Assembly: GCA_964613095.1 (NCBI GenBank)
Contig: CAZTFX010000073.1
Coordinates: 1-11,069 of the forward strand
Source: RGIG4576 sp964613095
GTDB lineage: Bacteria; Bacteroidota; Bacteroidia; Bacteroidales; Muribaculaceae
Reading direction: 5' to 3'
Length of the DNA stretch: 11,069 bases
Made by a program: the position numbers and the translations under genes
The notes under the pieces: generated by a model
Database searches by the model: none
What the model was told of the DNA's origin: nothing
Seen by the model: the letters and a program-made list of their open reading frames with translations, nothing else
Part shown: positions 1 through 7,155 of the stretch, piece after piece
How positions within the stretch are numbered: the first letter of the stretch is position 1
Layout: each line of letters begins with the position of its first letter

Positions 1-10
1 TTCAGACTTA

Positions 11-18
11 CAAAGATA
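11..18 (-). promoter_or_regulatory. Possible -7 promoter box facing out of the window
   Basis: Read on the minus strand this is TATCTTTG, a match to the Bacteroides -7 consensus TAnnTTTG. The surrounding 11-mer at 8-18 is identical to the one at 9539-9549, upstream of the alpha/beta hydrolase gene. No TTTG lies 19-21 bases upstream, so only half of the promoter is visible. It would drive a gene beyond the left edge of the window. Positions 19-80 hold no coding sequence I can support. Confidence 0.3.
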
Positions 19-83
19 TATGCTTAGACACATACTTTTGCTACTGAGCCATTTTATTCACACTCACAAATCAATAAATAAAA

Positions 84-107
84 AAAAGCCGTCATTCAAC
101 GGCTTTT
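84..107 (-). terminator. Intrinsic terminator of the tRNA-Arg gene
   Basis: A 9-bp stem (84-92 pairing with 99-107, core GCCGT/ACGGC) closes a 6-base loop. On the minus strand it is followed by a run of T (seven T, then ATTTATT). It starts 3 bases after the tRNA 3' end, so it should release the short tRNA transcript. The plus-strand side has only four T within the stem, so the working direction is minus. Confidence 0.88.
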
Positions 108-110
108 CTG

Positions 111-184
111 TGATCCGGTTGGGATTCGAACCCAAGACCCACAGCTTAGAAGGCTGTTGCTCTATCCAGCTGAGCTACCGAACC
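111..184 (-). tRNA. tRNA-Arg (anticodon TCT)
   Basis: The reverse complement folds into a complete 74-base cloverleaf. The acceptor is GGTTCGG/CCGGATC, with two G-T wobble pairs, followed by discriminator A. The D arm is GCTC/GAGC. The anticodon stem ACAGC/GCTGT carries loop CTTCTAA, giving anticodon TCT, which reads AGA (and AGG by wobble). The T arm is TTGGG-TTCGAAT-CCCAA. The 3' CCA is not encoded, because the bases after the discriminator read CAG, so it must be added by CCA transferase. The gene has its own promoter and terminator and looks like a single-gene transcription unit. Confidence 0.96.
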
Positions 185-226
185 ATCATTTTATCATATT
201 TTAAGCTATCTGCTCAAAATCGAATG

Positions 227-258
227 CAAAAGTAATGCTTTTTACCGAATTTCCCAAA
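227..258 (-). promoter_or_regulatory. Bacteroides-type promoter of tRNA-Arg
   Basis: On the minus strand there is TTTG at 258-255, a 20-base spacer, then TACTTTTG at 234-227. This fits the Bacteroides primary sigma consensus TTTG-N19-21-TAnnTTTG at every defined position. The mature tRNA begins 42 bases beyond the -7 box, which implies a 5' leader of roughly 35 bases to be removed by RNase P. The 11-mer around the -7 box (226-236) is repeated exactly upstream of ileS (5899-5909). Confidence 0.85.
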
Positions 259-262
259 TTTT

Positions 263-283
263 ACAACAAACAAGTTTTGTTGT
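263..283 (-). terminator. AT-rich hairpin just after the DUF4296 gene
   Basis: A perfect 8-bp inverted repeat (ACAACAAA at 263-270, TTTGTTGT at 276-283) with a 5-base loop lies 9 bases past the stop codon of the lipoprotein gene. On the minus strand it is followed by AAAATTT rather than a clean T run. As an intrinsic terminator it is therefore weak. It may instead protect the mRNA 3' end. It sits directly upstream of the tRNA promoter and so marks the boundary between the two transcription units. Confidence 0.4.
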
Positions 284-292
284 CTATTCTTT

Positions 293-1276
293 TTACCAAT
301 TCTTTTTAACGATTTTGCTATCTTTTTCTATTTTTATTTGTTTGCCAAATCGTTTTTTAGCAGGCTTTACATTTTCAACTTTTTTATTATTCAATTCTAT
401 TTTCTTAGATTTCTCCGATGACTTTAACTCTTTAAACTTATCGTTATCTTCTTTCTTTTCTTTTGTTCCTATCCATTTCTGTTGAGCCATAGTCCCGACA
501 TATGTATTCCTATCAAGGTGTGTACGAAGTAATTCTACGCTATCAACAAATACAGTATGTGTTGGTTTTGACTTGTATGATAAGTAACCATATATTCTTG
601 TTACCTCTCGTGTGGAATCACTCTGTAGTCTATAATGCTTCCAACCATTATTATTCGTATTACGGTATAAATAAGCAGTAGAACCATCTTTATAATCCAC
701 TCCTATAAAAACTTTCATACTTTGACGCGGGTTTTCCAATTTGAAAGCTAACTCATATTTATCACCTTTCATACTCTCTTTATCCGGCTTTCTATCAAAA
801 GTTATTATATTTTGAACAAAACCAGGTAATAACATCCAAGTACGACTTTTACCCCAAATATCAGCAGTATCCCCCACTGTTCTATATCGTGGAACAGAAG
901 GTTTTATATCACTATTAACAATACTTGATACTGTAGTAAAATCTCCTTTTGATAATTCTAGCAATTCACCTGAAAGTTGCTTCACAACATCATCATAAAC
1001 CTTATCATAAACATCTAAATGATGTGCATACCAAATTAATGATGTATCAAACTGTGCTTGTGTCACATTATGTTTCATAAAGACCGATTGACGTATCACT
1101 AATTTCATAGAATCATTATAATACTTTCCGGACTCTTCCTCAACCATAGCCTCTGCCTTATACATATCAGCCATAAGACTAGCCATATCATTTTCATTGA
1201 TAATATGTTCCGGTGTTTTAGAACACCCAACAAGCACCAATATAAACAAACCAAGTATTAGAAAAAATCCTTTCAT
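293..1276 (-). CDS. DUF4296-family lipoprotein with lysine-rich tail
   Basis: Predicted lipoprotein of 327 residues. The N-terminus is a Lys plus a hydrophobic stretch ending in lipobox LVGC, so the lipidated cysteine is residue 18. Residues about 25-115 (acidic and helical, with DMASLMADMYKAEAM) resemble DUF4296, a Bacteroidota family of unknown function. Residues about 150-250 look beta-rich (FIGVDYKDGSTAYLY, YGYLSYKS, VFVDSVELL) and may form a beta-sandwich; I cannot name the fold. The last ~65 residues are very rich in Lys, Glu and Asn and probably disordered. ATG at 1276 is preferred. An in-frame TTG at 1282 exists, but GGAG lies between it and the ATG, and the ATG gives a normal signal peptide. 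The gene follows lspA by 13 bases, so it is very likely cotranscribed with the peptidase that would process it. No functional role can be assigned. Confidence 0.88.
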   Translation of the reverse strand: MKGFFLILGLFILVLVGCSKTPEHIINENDMASLMADMYKAEAMVEEESGKYYNDSMKLVIRQSVFMKHNVTQAQFDTSLIWYAHHLDVYDKVYDDVVKQLSGELLELSKGDFTTVSSIVNSDIKPSVPRYRTVGDTADIWGKSRTWMLLPGFVQNIITFDRKPDKESMKGDKYELAFKLENPRQSMKVFIGVDYKDGSTAYLYRNTNNNGWKHYRLQSDSTREVTRIYGYLSYKSKPTHTVFVDSVELLRTHLDRNTYVGTMAQQKWIGTKEKKEDNDKFKELKSSEKSKKIELNNKKVENVKPAKKRFGKQIKIEKDSKIVKKNW

Positions 1277-1289
1277 CTCCAAAATACAA

Positions 1290-1925
1290 TTAATCCGCCT
1301 TCTCTTTAGGAAATCTCAAAGTATCGTCGTAAAAGAACTTAGAATAAAACAAAATAAGAATAATCACCCCTACACTTAACGCAGCATCGGCAAAATTAAA
1401 TATAGGTTGAAAAAAAATAAAATGTTCACCTCCAATAATTGGGAACCAATCGGGCCAATTCCATTCCATCAATGGAAAATAGAACATATCCACAACCCGA
1501 CCATGGAATAATGTACCATAGCCTCCCCCCTCAGGCATAAATGTTGCTGAAAACGGTGGCATGGGATTATCAAATATAACTCCATAAAAGATACAATCAA
1601 TTACATTACCCAACGCACCTGCTGTAATAAGTGAAATACAAGCAACATAACAGCGATGAAAGCCATCCTTATCTTTTATTCGATATAAATAATATATAAA
1701 CAATGCAACAGCTACTATACGGAATAAAGTAAGTAATAATTTACTTCCCAATTCCATACCAAAAGCCATCCCATTATTTTCAATAAAATATAATCGAAAC
1801 CAATCGGTAATAACATATTCCTCCCCATAGAAGAAATTAGTTTTTACCCATATCTTCAGTATTTGGTCAATTAACACTACACATACGATAATTATCGTAG
1901 CGAGCCAACCTTTTGTTATTTTCAT
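1290..1925 (-). CDS. lspA: Lipoprotein signal peptidase (signal peptidase II)
   Basis: Inner-membrane aspartic protease that removes the signal peptide from diacylated prolipoproteins by cutting before the lipid-modified cysteine. The protein is 211 residues. Family motifs are present: DQ in the first membrane segment (Asp20), ENNGMAF (about 49-55), GNVID with catalytic Asp110, GRVVD (about 142-146) and FNFAD with catalytic Asp180. Four hydrophobic segments are visible, near 8-27, 62-81, 91-110 and 179-196. The stretch between the two catalytic motifs carries a Gly/Pro/Trp-rich insertion (about 120-170), making the protein longer than the ~160-170 residues of E. coli LspA; I believe this is usual in Bacteroidota. 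ATG at 1925 is preferred over the adjacent in-frame TTG at 1928. The gene begins 18 bases after the TraR/DksA-like gene, without a clear ribosome binding site. Confidence 0.97.
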   Translation of the reverse strand: MKITKGWLATIIIVCVVLIDQILKIWVKTNFFYGEEYVITDWFRLYFIENNGMAFGMELGSKLLLTLFRIVAVALFIYYLYRIKDKDGFHRCYVACISLITAGALGNVIDCIFYGVIFDNPMPPFSATFMPEGGGYGTLFHGRVVDMFYFPLMEWNWPDWFPIIGGEHFIFFQPIFNFADAALSVGVIILILFYSKFFYDDTLRFPKEKAD

Positions 1926-1943
1926 CAAATAATGATTCGCAAA

Positions 1944-2327
1944 TTATTTCTTTTTTTCTTCATTTTTTGCCTCAACACTTAATGTAGCATGTGGTACAGC
2001 ACGAAGACGTTCCTTTGGTATCAATTTACCTGTTTTACGGCACACTCCATAAGTTTTGTTTTCTATTCGTACCAATGCAGCCTGTAAGTTTTGAATAAAC
2101 TTCATTTGTCGTTGAGCCAAATGTCCTGCTTCTTCCTTATTCAAAGTATTAGCACCTTCTTCCAATACTTTAAAAGTAGGTGAAGTATCGGCTACGTCAT
2201 TTCCATCGAGATTAGTCAAATTGGAACGTAAACGATCATATTCCAAATTAGCTTTCTCTAACTTTGCAAGAATCAATTCTTTAAATTCCTGCAATTCTTC
2301 ATCACTATAGCGCATTTTTTCACTCAT
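1944..2327 (-). CDS. TraR/DksA-family regulator with reduced zinc finger
   Basis: A 127-residue member of the TraR/DksA family. These proteins enter the secondary channel of RNA polymerase and tune initiation, often with ppGpp. Residues 8-90 form two long helices. The turn between them reads DGNDVAD (41-47) and preserves the D-x-x-D-x-A tip needed by E. coli DksA (Asp71, Asp74, Ala76). The C-terminal finger is incomplete: only Cys96 of the four cysteines is present, in GVCRKTGK, with Thr99 where a second Cys would be and PHAT (His113) in place of the second pair. Zinc binding is therefore doubtful, though I recall this form as common in Bacteroidota. The tail is basic (KNEEKKK). The gene starts 16 bases after the ileS stop and has a strong Shine-Dalgarno. 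Which genes it regulates cannot be inferred. Confidence 0.93.
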   Translation of the reverse strand: MSEKMRYSDEELQEFKELILAKLEKANLEYDRLRSNLTNLDGNDVADTSPTFKVLEEGANTLNKEEAGHLAQRQMKFIQNLQAALVRIENKTYGVCRKTGKLIPKERLRAVPHATLSVEAKNEEKKK

Positions 2328-2333
2328 AGCAAA

Positions 2334-2340
2334 TCCTCCC
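2334..2340 (-). promoter_or_regulatory. Strong Shine-Dalgarno for the TraR/DksA-like gene
   Basis: The minus strand reads GGGAGGA, six bases before ATG 2327. It stands out because the other starts in this window (ileS, lspA, ddl, Mur ligase) have no recognisable Shine-Dalgarno, as is usual for Bacteroidota. It supports 2327 as the start and may raise translation of this regulator relative to ileS on the same mRNA. Confidence 0.65.
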
Positions 2341-2343
2341 TCT

Positions 2344-5300
2344 TCATACCTTCTCTACCACAACAGCCAATTTGTAATCTTCCATGTCAAGTTCTATCTT
2401 ATCTTCACATGTTTCAACATCGGCAACAATAATAGAGTCAGCAAGTACTTGTTTTGAAATATATTCTTTATATTCTTCAACCGCAAGATCGGTATTTTCA
2501 TTAGATGAGATTTTAACAGCAATCTTATCGGTTATATTAAAGTCTTTGTCCTTACGAATATTCTGTATTCGATTGACTAATTCACGAGCTATACCCTCAC
2601 GTTTCAATTCATCGGTTACAGTTATATCAAGAGCAACGGTCAAAGTACCTTCATTGGCAACAAGCCATCCCGGAATATCTTCAGAAATCACTTCTACATC
2701 GGCAAGTTCGACAATCGCTTCGGTTCCGTCTATATTGAATGTAAATTGACCTGCTTTTTCAAATTCTATAATATCTTTTTGACTCATTCCGGCAACTTGT
2801 CCAGCAAGAGACTTCATTATCTTACCATATTTAGGACCAAGTTTCTTAAAATCAGGCTTAACACGTTTCACCAATACGCCATCTTCATTGCTAACAAATT
2901 TGATTCCTTTCACATTCACTTCATTCAAAATAAGTGAACTCATTGCTTCAACTTCTTCTTTCTGTTTTTCATCAAGCACAGGAATCATTATTGTAGTAAG
3001 AGGTTGACGTACCTTCAAATTTTTCTTGCGACGCAAAGAAAGTACCATAGATGTGATATCTTGTGCTACTTTCATTTGTGCCTCAAGTTCCTTATTAATT
3101 ATACTTTCATCAGCAACCGGATAAAGCGCCAAGTGAACCGATTTCGCCTCGTTCATTGTTACTGCAGTTAAGTCTCGGTATAACTGATCGGCATAGAAAG
3201 GAGAAATAGGTGCTATCAACAATGCAACTGTTTCAAGACATGTATAAAGAGTTTGATAAGCAGAAAGTTTATCCTCATCCATTTCACCACCCCAGAAACG
3301 TTTACGGTTCAAGCGTACATACCAATTACTCAAATTATCTCCCACAAATTCACTTATAGCACGTGCAGCCTTAGTCGGTTCATGCTCTTCCAATTGTTTT
3401 GTAACTTCAGCAACCAAAGAATTCAACAATGAAAGAATCCATCGATCGATTTCAGGACGCTTATTGAATTCAACTTGTGTCGCTGAATTATCAAAACCGT
3501 CTACGTTTGCATATAATGCAAAGAATGAATAAGTATTGTAAAGTGTACCGAAGAACTTACGGCTGACTTCTTCCACACCATCGGTATCAAACTTCAAATT
3601 ATCCCAAGGAGATGAATTTGAAATCATATACCAACGCAATGGGTCAGTTCCATATTTTTCGATTGCACCAAATGGGTCTACAGCATTACCCAGACGTTTA
3701 CTCATCTTGTTACCATTCTTATCAAGCACTAGACCATTTGATATTACCGATTTATATGCAACACTATCAAATACCATTGTACCGATAGCATGAAGCGTGA
3801 AGAACCAACCGCGTGTTTGGTCAACACCTTCGGCAATAAAATCGGCAGGGAATACTGTACCATTATCCAGCACTTCCTTGTTTTCAAACGGATAATGTAT
3901 TTGAGCATAAGGCATTGCTCCTGAATCAAACCATACGTCAATCAAGTCAAGTTCACGCTTCATCGGTTTGCCGGAAGGAGAAACAAGGATAATATCATCA
4001 ACATACGGACGGTGTATGTCTATTTTATCATAGTTAGCCTTGCTATAATCACCCGGAACAAAACCTTTTTCTTTATAAGGATTATTTTTCATAAGTCCGG
4101 CTGCAACCGACTTTTCTATTTCATCATAAAGTTCTTGAATACTACCTATACAGATTTCCTCTCCATCTTCACTACGCCAAATAGGAAGTGGAGTTCCCCA
4201 ATAGCGACTACGGCTCAAGTTCCAATCATTAAGATTTTCAAGCCACTTGCCAAAACGTCCTGTACCAGTATGTTCCGGTTTCCAATTAATGGTTTTATTT
4301 AATTCAAACATACGTTCCTTGCAAGCGGTAGATTTGATAAACCAACTATCAAGAGGATAATAAAGCACCGGTTTGTCGGTACGCCAGCAGTGAGGATAAT
4401 TATGTACGTGTTTTTCAATCTTGAATGCTGTGCCGTTTTGTTTCATTTTCATACATAGCACGATATTCAAGTCCTCTGCTTTAGCAGCCGCTGCCTCATC
4501 ATATTTACCTCCCGGATTGAATTGTGGGTCGTAAGCATTTTTCACATAAGTACCGGCAAATTCTTTGTATTGTTCTTCGTTTATGCAATTCTTTACAAAA
4601 TCTTCATCAAGTTCATCGATTGTCCAATATTTACCCGAGAAATCAACCATAGGACGCGTTTCACCCTTCTTATTAATCATAAACAAAGAAGGTATTCCGG
4701 CTGCTTTTGCCACAAATGCGTCATCAGCACCAAATGTTGGTGCAATATGTACAATACCGGTACCATCTTCAGTCGTTACGTAGTCACCAGAAATCACTCT
4801 GAAACCATTGTTATTGATTACCGGCTTGCCATCTATCATATCTACAGGTTTCACCCATGGGAACAATTGTTCATACTTCATGCCCACAAGTTCGGCACCG
4901 GTATATTCAGCAATCACACGATAAGGCACAATCTTTTCACCCTGTTTATATTCTTCAAGAGGGAGTTCGACACCCTTAGCGTCCAAATAAGCATTCAATC
5001 GAGCCTTAGCCATGATAACAACCATTGGCACGGCATTATAAGGATTGAATGTTTCCACAGCCACATATTCAATCTTTGGTCCCACACAAAGAGCCGTATT
5101 TGATGGCAAAGTCCATGGTGTAGTAGTCCAACCGATTATATTCACATTTTCAGCAAATTTTTCATCGGCTTTGGATTTAATATCTGCAAGAATCTTATTA
5201 TCATCTTCAACCACTTTAAAGATTGCAGTTACAGTAGTATCTTTCACATCACGATAACAACCGGGTTGATTAAGCTCGTGAGAACTCAATCCTGTACCTG

Positions 5301-5859
5301 CCGCCGGTGAATATGGCTGAATAGTGTATCCCTTGTACAACAAACCTTTGTTATACAATTGTTTCAACAGCCACCACAATGTTTCGATATAACTGTTTTC
5401 GTATGTAATATATGGATTATCTGTATCAACCCAATACCCCATTTGATGAGTAAGATCAGTCCATTCTTTGGTATATTTCATCACCTCTTTACGACAAGCG
5501 GCATTATACTCATCGACCGATATTTTCTTTCCAATATCCTCTTTGGTTATTCCTAAAGCCTTTTCCACACCAAGTTCAACAGGCAATCCATGAGTATCCC
5601 AGCCTGCCTTACGCATAACCTGATATCCTTTCATCGTTTTGAATCGACAAATGATATCCTTTATAGTACGAGCCATTACATGATGAATACCCGGCATACC
5701 ATTAGCAGAAGGTGGTCCTTCATAAAACACAAATGACGGAGCACCTTTACGCACCTTTATACTTTGTGCGAACACATCTTCACGATTCCACTTATCTAGG
5801 ACTTCTTTATTTATCTCTGAAAGATTAAATTTGCTATATTCTTTAAATTTATTTTTCAT
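2344..5859 (-). CDS. ileS: Isoleucyl-tRNA synthetase (IleRS)
   Basis: Cytoplasmic class I aminoacyl-tRNA synthetase that charges tRNA-Ile and edits misactivated valine; 1171 residues. The HIGH-type signature is GMPGIHH (54-60), followed by the strongly conserved GWDTHGLPVELGVEK (86-100). The CP1 editing domain shows GWTTTPWTLPSNTA and, near 365-380, GTGIVHIAPTFGADD. DVWFDSG and GVDQTRGWFFTLH precede the KMSKR loop at 718-722. The anticodon-binding region follows (about 800-960, with LSNWYVRLNRKRFW), then a long C-terminal extension. No C-terminal four-cysteine zinc finger is visible, and with the length this suggests the longer, type-2-like bacterial class, which from memory is the Bacteroidota form. 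ATG 5859 gives the expected N-terminus. It is the first gene of the ileS - TraR/DksA-like - lspA - DUF4296 operon. No T-box-like leader precedes it. Confidence 0.98.
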   Translation of the reverse strand: MKNKFKEYSKFNLSEINKEVLDKWNREDVFAQSIKVRKGAPSFVFYEGPPSANGMPGIHHVMARTIKDIICRFKTMKGYQVMRKAGWDTHGLPVELGVEKALGITKEDIGKKISVDEYNAACRKEVMKYTKEWTDLTHQMGYWVDTDNPYITYENSYIETLWWLLKQLYNKGLLYKGYTIQPYSPAAGTGLSSHELNQPGCYRDVKDTTVTAIFKVVEDDNKILADIKSKADEKFAENVNIIGWTTTPWTLPSNTALCVGPKIEYVAVETFNPYNAVPMVVIMAKARLNAYLDAKGVELPLEEYKQGEKIVPYRVIAEYTGAELVGMKYEQLFPWVKPVDMIDGKPVINNNGFRVISGDYVTTEDGTGIVHIAPTFGADDAFVAKAAGIPSLFMINKKGETRPMVDFSGKYWTIDELDEDFVKNCINEEQYKEFAGTYVKNAYDPQFNPGGKYDEAAAAKAEDLNIVLCMKMKQNGTAFKIEKHVHNYPHCWRTDKPVLYYPLDSWFIKSTACKERMFELNKTINWKPEHTGTGRFGKWLENLNDWNLSRSRYWGTPLPIWRSEDGEEICIGSIQELYDEIEKSVAAGLMKNNPYKEKGFVPGDYSKANYDKIDIHRPYVDDIILVSPSGKPMKRELDLIDVWFDSGAMPYAQIHYPFENKEVLDNGTVFPADFIAEGVDQTRGWFFTLHAIGTMVFDSVAYKSVISNGLVLDKNGNKMSKRLGNAVDPFGAIEKYGTDPLRWYMISNSSPWDNLKFDTDGVEEVSRKFFGTLYNTYSFFALYANVDGFDNSATQVEFNKRPEIDRWILSLLNSLVAEVTKQLEEHEPTKAARAISEFVGDNLSNWYVRLNRKRFWGGEMDEDKLSAYQTLYTCLETVALLIAPISPFYADQLYRDLTAVTMNEAKSVHLALYPVADESIINKELEAQMKVAQDITSMVLSLRRKKNLKVRQPLTTIMIPVLDEKQKEEVEAMSSLILNEVNVKGIKFVSNEDGVLVKRVKPDFKKLGPKYGKIMKSLAGQVAGMSQKDIIEFEKAGQFTFNIDGTEAIVELADVEVISEDIPGWLVANEGTLTVALDITVTDELKREGIARELVNRIQNIRKDKDFNITDKIAVKISSNENTDLAVEEYKEYISKQVLADSIIVADVETCEDKIELDMEDYKLAVVVEKV

Positions 5860-5885
5860 AAAGTGTACTGGAATAACCTTTTATA

Positions 5886-5928
5886 AAATTTCACAATTGC
5901 AAAAGTAATAAATAAATATCACAATTAC
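5886..5928. repeat. 15-bp imperfect direct repeat around the ileS -7 box
   Basis: Two copies of AAATnTCACAATTnC occur at 5886-5900 and 5914-5928, identical at 13 of 15 positions and 28 bases apart. The first ends at the start of the -7 box (5900-5907); the second runs into the ddl stop codon. Each carries CACAATT. The position would suit an operator, but the sequence is very AT-rich and chance similarity is possible. Confidence 0.4.
5900..5907 (-). promoter_or_regulatory. Probable -7 box of the ileS operon promoter
   Basis: Minus-strand TACTTTTG matches TAnnTTTG, and the 11-mer 5899-5909 is identical to that of the tRNA-Arg promoter (226-236). It lies 40 bases upstream of the ileS ATG, so a leader of about 35 bases is expected. 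No clear TTTG appears 19-21 bases upstream, so the -33 element is weak or absent. Read-through from ddl may also contribute. Confidence 0.6.
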
Positions 5929-7124
5929 ACGCTTTTGACACCTAATTTACCAACTTTAGTTCCTCCTTTTACGCCTCCTCCCATGCTGAATATATTTTGG
6001 TCATAGGAAACAGTCTTTTGGCTTATTTCTCTTTTACGTTTCAACGCCAGTTGAACCAATTTATCCATAAGTTCATCAAAACGTATTCCTGTAGCCTCCC
6101 ATAGATAGAAAGACAAAGAACCCGGAATGGTATTTATCTCATTCACATAAATGTCTCGTGTCTTGCAGTCAACTATCACATCCACACGGCTCACTCCATG
6201 ACAAGAAAGCACCCTAAATGTTTCTCCTGCAAGAAATTGAATACGTTTAGTTTCTTCTTCGGGTAATTCTGCCGGAATTTTTTTCTGAGAAGCCTGCATA
6301 CCTTTAGCTCCCTTGCTTCCACCCATATATTTATCTTCGTATGTCAAGAAATCACAAGTTTTGATAGGCTCTTCAAGAACTGACATTTGATAGTCATCAC
6401 AATCTCCAAGAACCGAACAATTTATTTCTTGCAATTCTTCTACCAAATCTTCAACTATGATTCTGGTTGAATATATTTCTGCCGATTCTACTTTCTCAAT
6501 AAGTTCTTCACGATTATAAGCACAACCGATACCCACACTTGAACCAAGATTGGCAGGCTTAACAATAACCGGATAACCTATTCTTTCTTCTATTTTATTA
6601 ATAAGTTCTTCTCGTTTTGAAAACCATTGTTTATCGGTAAACCACACAAAATTCACTACAGGAACGTCGCATGCTTGAAGAATTTGTTTCATAGTGATTT
6701 TATCCATTCCATTAGCACTGGACAACGTATTACAACCGGCATACGGAATACCGATTGTTTCCAATACTCCTTCAAAAATTCCATCTTCTCCATTAGAACC
6801 ATGCAATACAGGAATGACTACATCTAATTTTGTAACAACATTCGAACCAAATATTTTCTTCTTGCAACGATATACATGATAATCACCATAACATGGTTCC
6901 ATATAAACTTGTACACACTTGGCAAGCAATGCCGGAATATCACGATAATTTGCTACATCAAACAATGCTTCACCTGTGTACCATTTACCATCTTTTGTGA
7001 TATATATAGGTGTTACTTCATATTTATCTCTATTTACGGCATGCATTGCTTGCGATGCCGATATTACAGAAATTTCATGTTCTGTGGAACGTCCTCCAAA
7101 GAAAACTCCAATATTTGTTTTCAT
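5925..7124 (-). CDS. ddl: D-alanine--D-alanine ligase family protein
   Basis: ATP-grasp ligase of 399 residues, predicted to join two D-alanines in the cytoplasm for the peptidoglycan stem peptide. Motifs: GGRSTEHEIS (10-19), with the Glu that binds the first D-Ala; LHGSNGEDGIFEG (107-119); VKPANLGSSVGI (188-199), with nucleotide-binding Lys and the conserved Ser; a loop with YEDKY (262-266); SRVDV (312-316); and NEINTIPGS (328-336), with Mg ligands. Retained Tyr266 favours a D-Ala rather than D-lactate acceptor, but that is inference. At 399 residues it exceeds the usual ~300-370; the excess is partly a Gly/Lys-rich tail (GGGVKGGTKVGKLGVK), which I recall in a clostridial-type Ddl clade. ATG 7124 puts the N-terminus at MKTNIGVFFGG; an in-frame extension to 7214 would overlap the Mur ligase gene and adds no conserved sequence. 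It lies 31 bases after the Mur ligase gene in the same operon. Confidence 0.93.
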   Translation of the reverse strand: MKTNIGVFFGGRSTEHEISVISASQAMHAVNRDKYEVTPIYITKDGKWYTGEALFDVANYRDIPALLAKCVQVYMEPCYGDYHVYRCKKKIFGSNVVTKLDVVIPVLHGSNGEDGIFEGVLETIGIPYAGCNTLSSANGMDKITMKQILQACDVPVVNFVWFTDKQWFSKREELINKIEERIGYPVIVKPANLGSSVGIGCAYNREELIEKVESAEIYSTRIIVEDLVEELQEINCSVLGDCDDYQMSVLEEPIKTCDFLTYEDKYMGGSKGAKGMQASQKKIPAELPEEETKRIQFLAGETFRVLSCHGVSRVDVIVDCKTRDIYVNEINTIPGSLSFYLWEATGIRFDELMDKLVQLALKRKREISQKTVSYDQNIFSMGGGVKGGTKVGKLGVKSV

Positions 7125-7155
7125 CTTTTTATTCTTATTTCTTGTTTTTATTGTA

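Noticed and set aside
111..184. tRNA-Arg as an integration (att) site
   Set aside because: No repeat of the tRNA 3' end is found elsewhere in the window, and no integrase gene is present.
1277..1282. TTG start for the DUF4296 lipoprotein at 1282, and likewise TTG for lspA at 1928
   Set aside because: In both genes an ATG follows within two codons and gives a standard N-terminus. For the lipoprotein the intervening codon is part of GGAG.
4522..5103. Plus-strand open frame of 193 codons opposite ileS
   Set aside because: It is antisense to strongly conserved IleRS catalytic and editing sequence, has no recognisable domain, and has a composition typical of a shadow frame.
5860..5924. T-box or other riboswitch upstream of ileS
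   Set aside because: The gap is only 65 bases and AT-rich, without a T-box sequence or stable stem structure.
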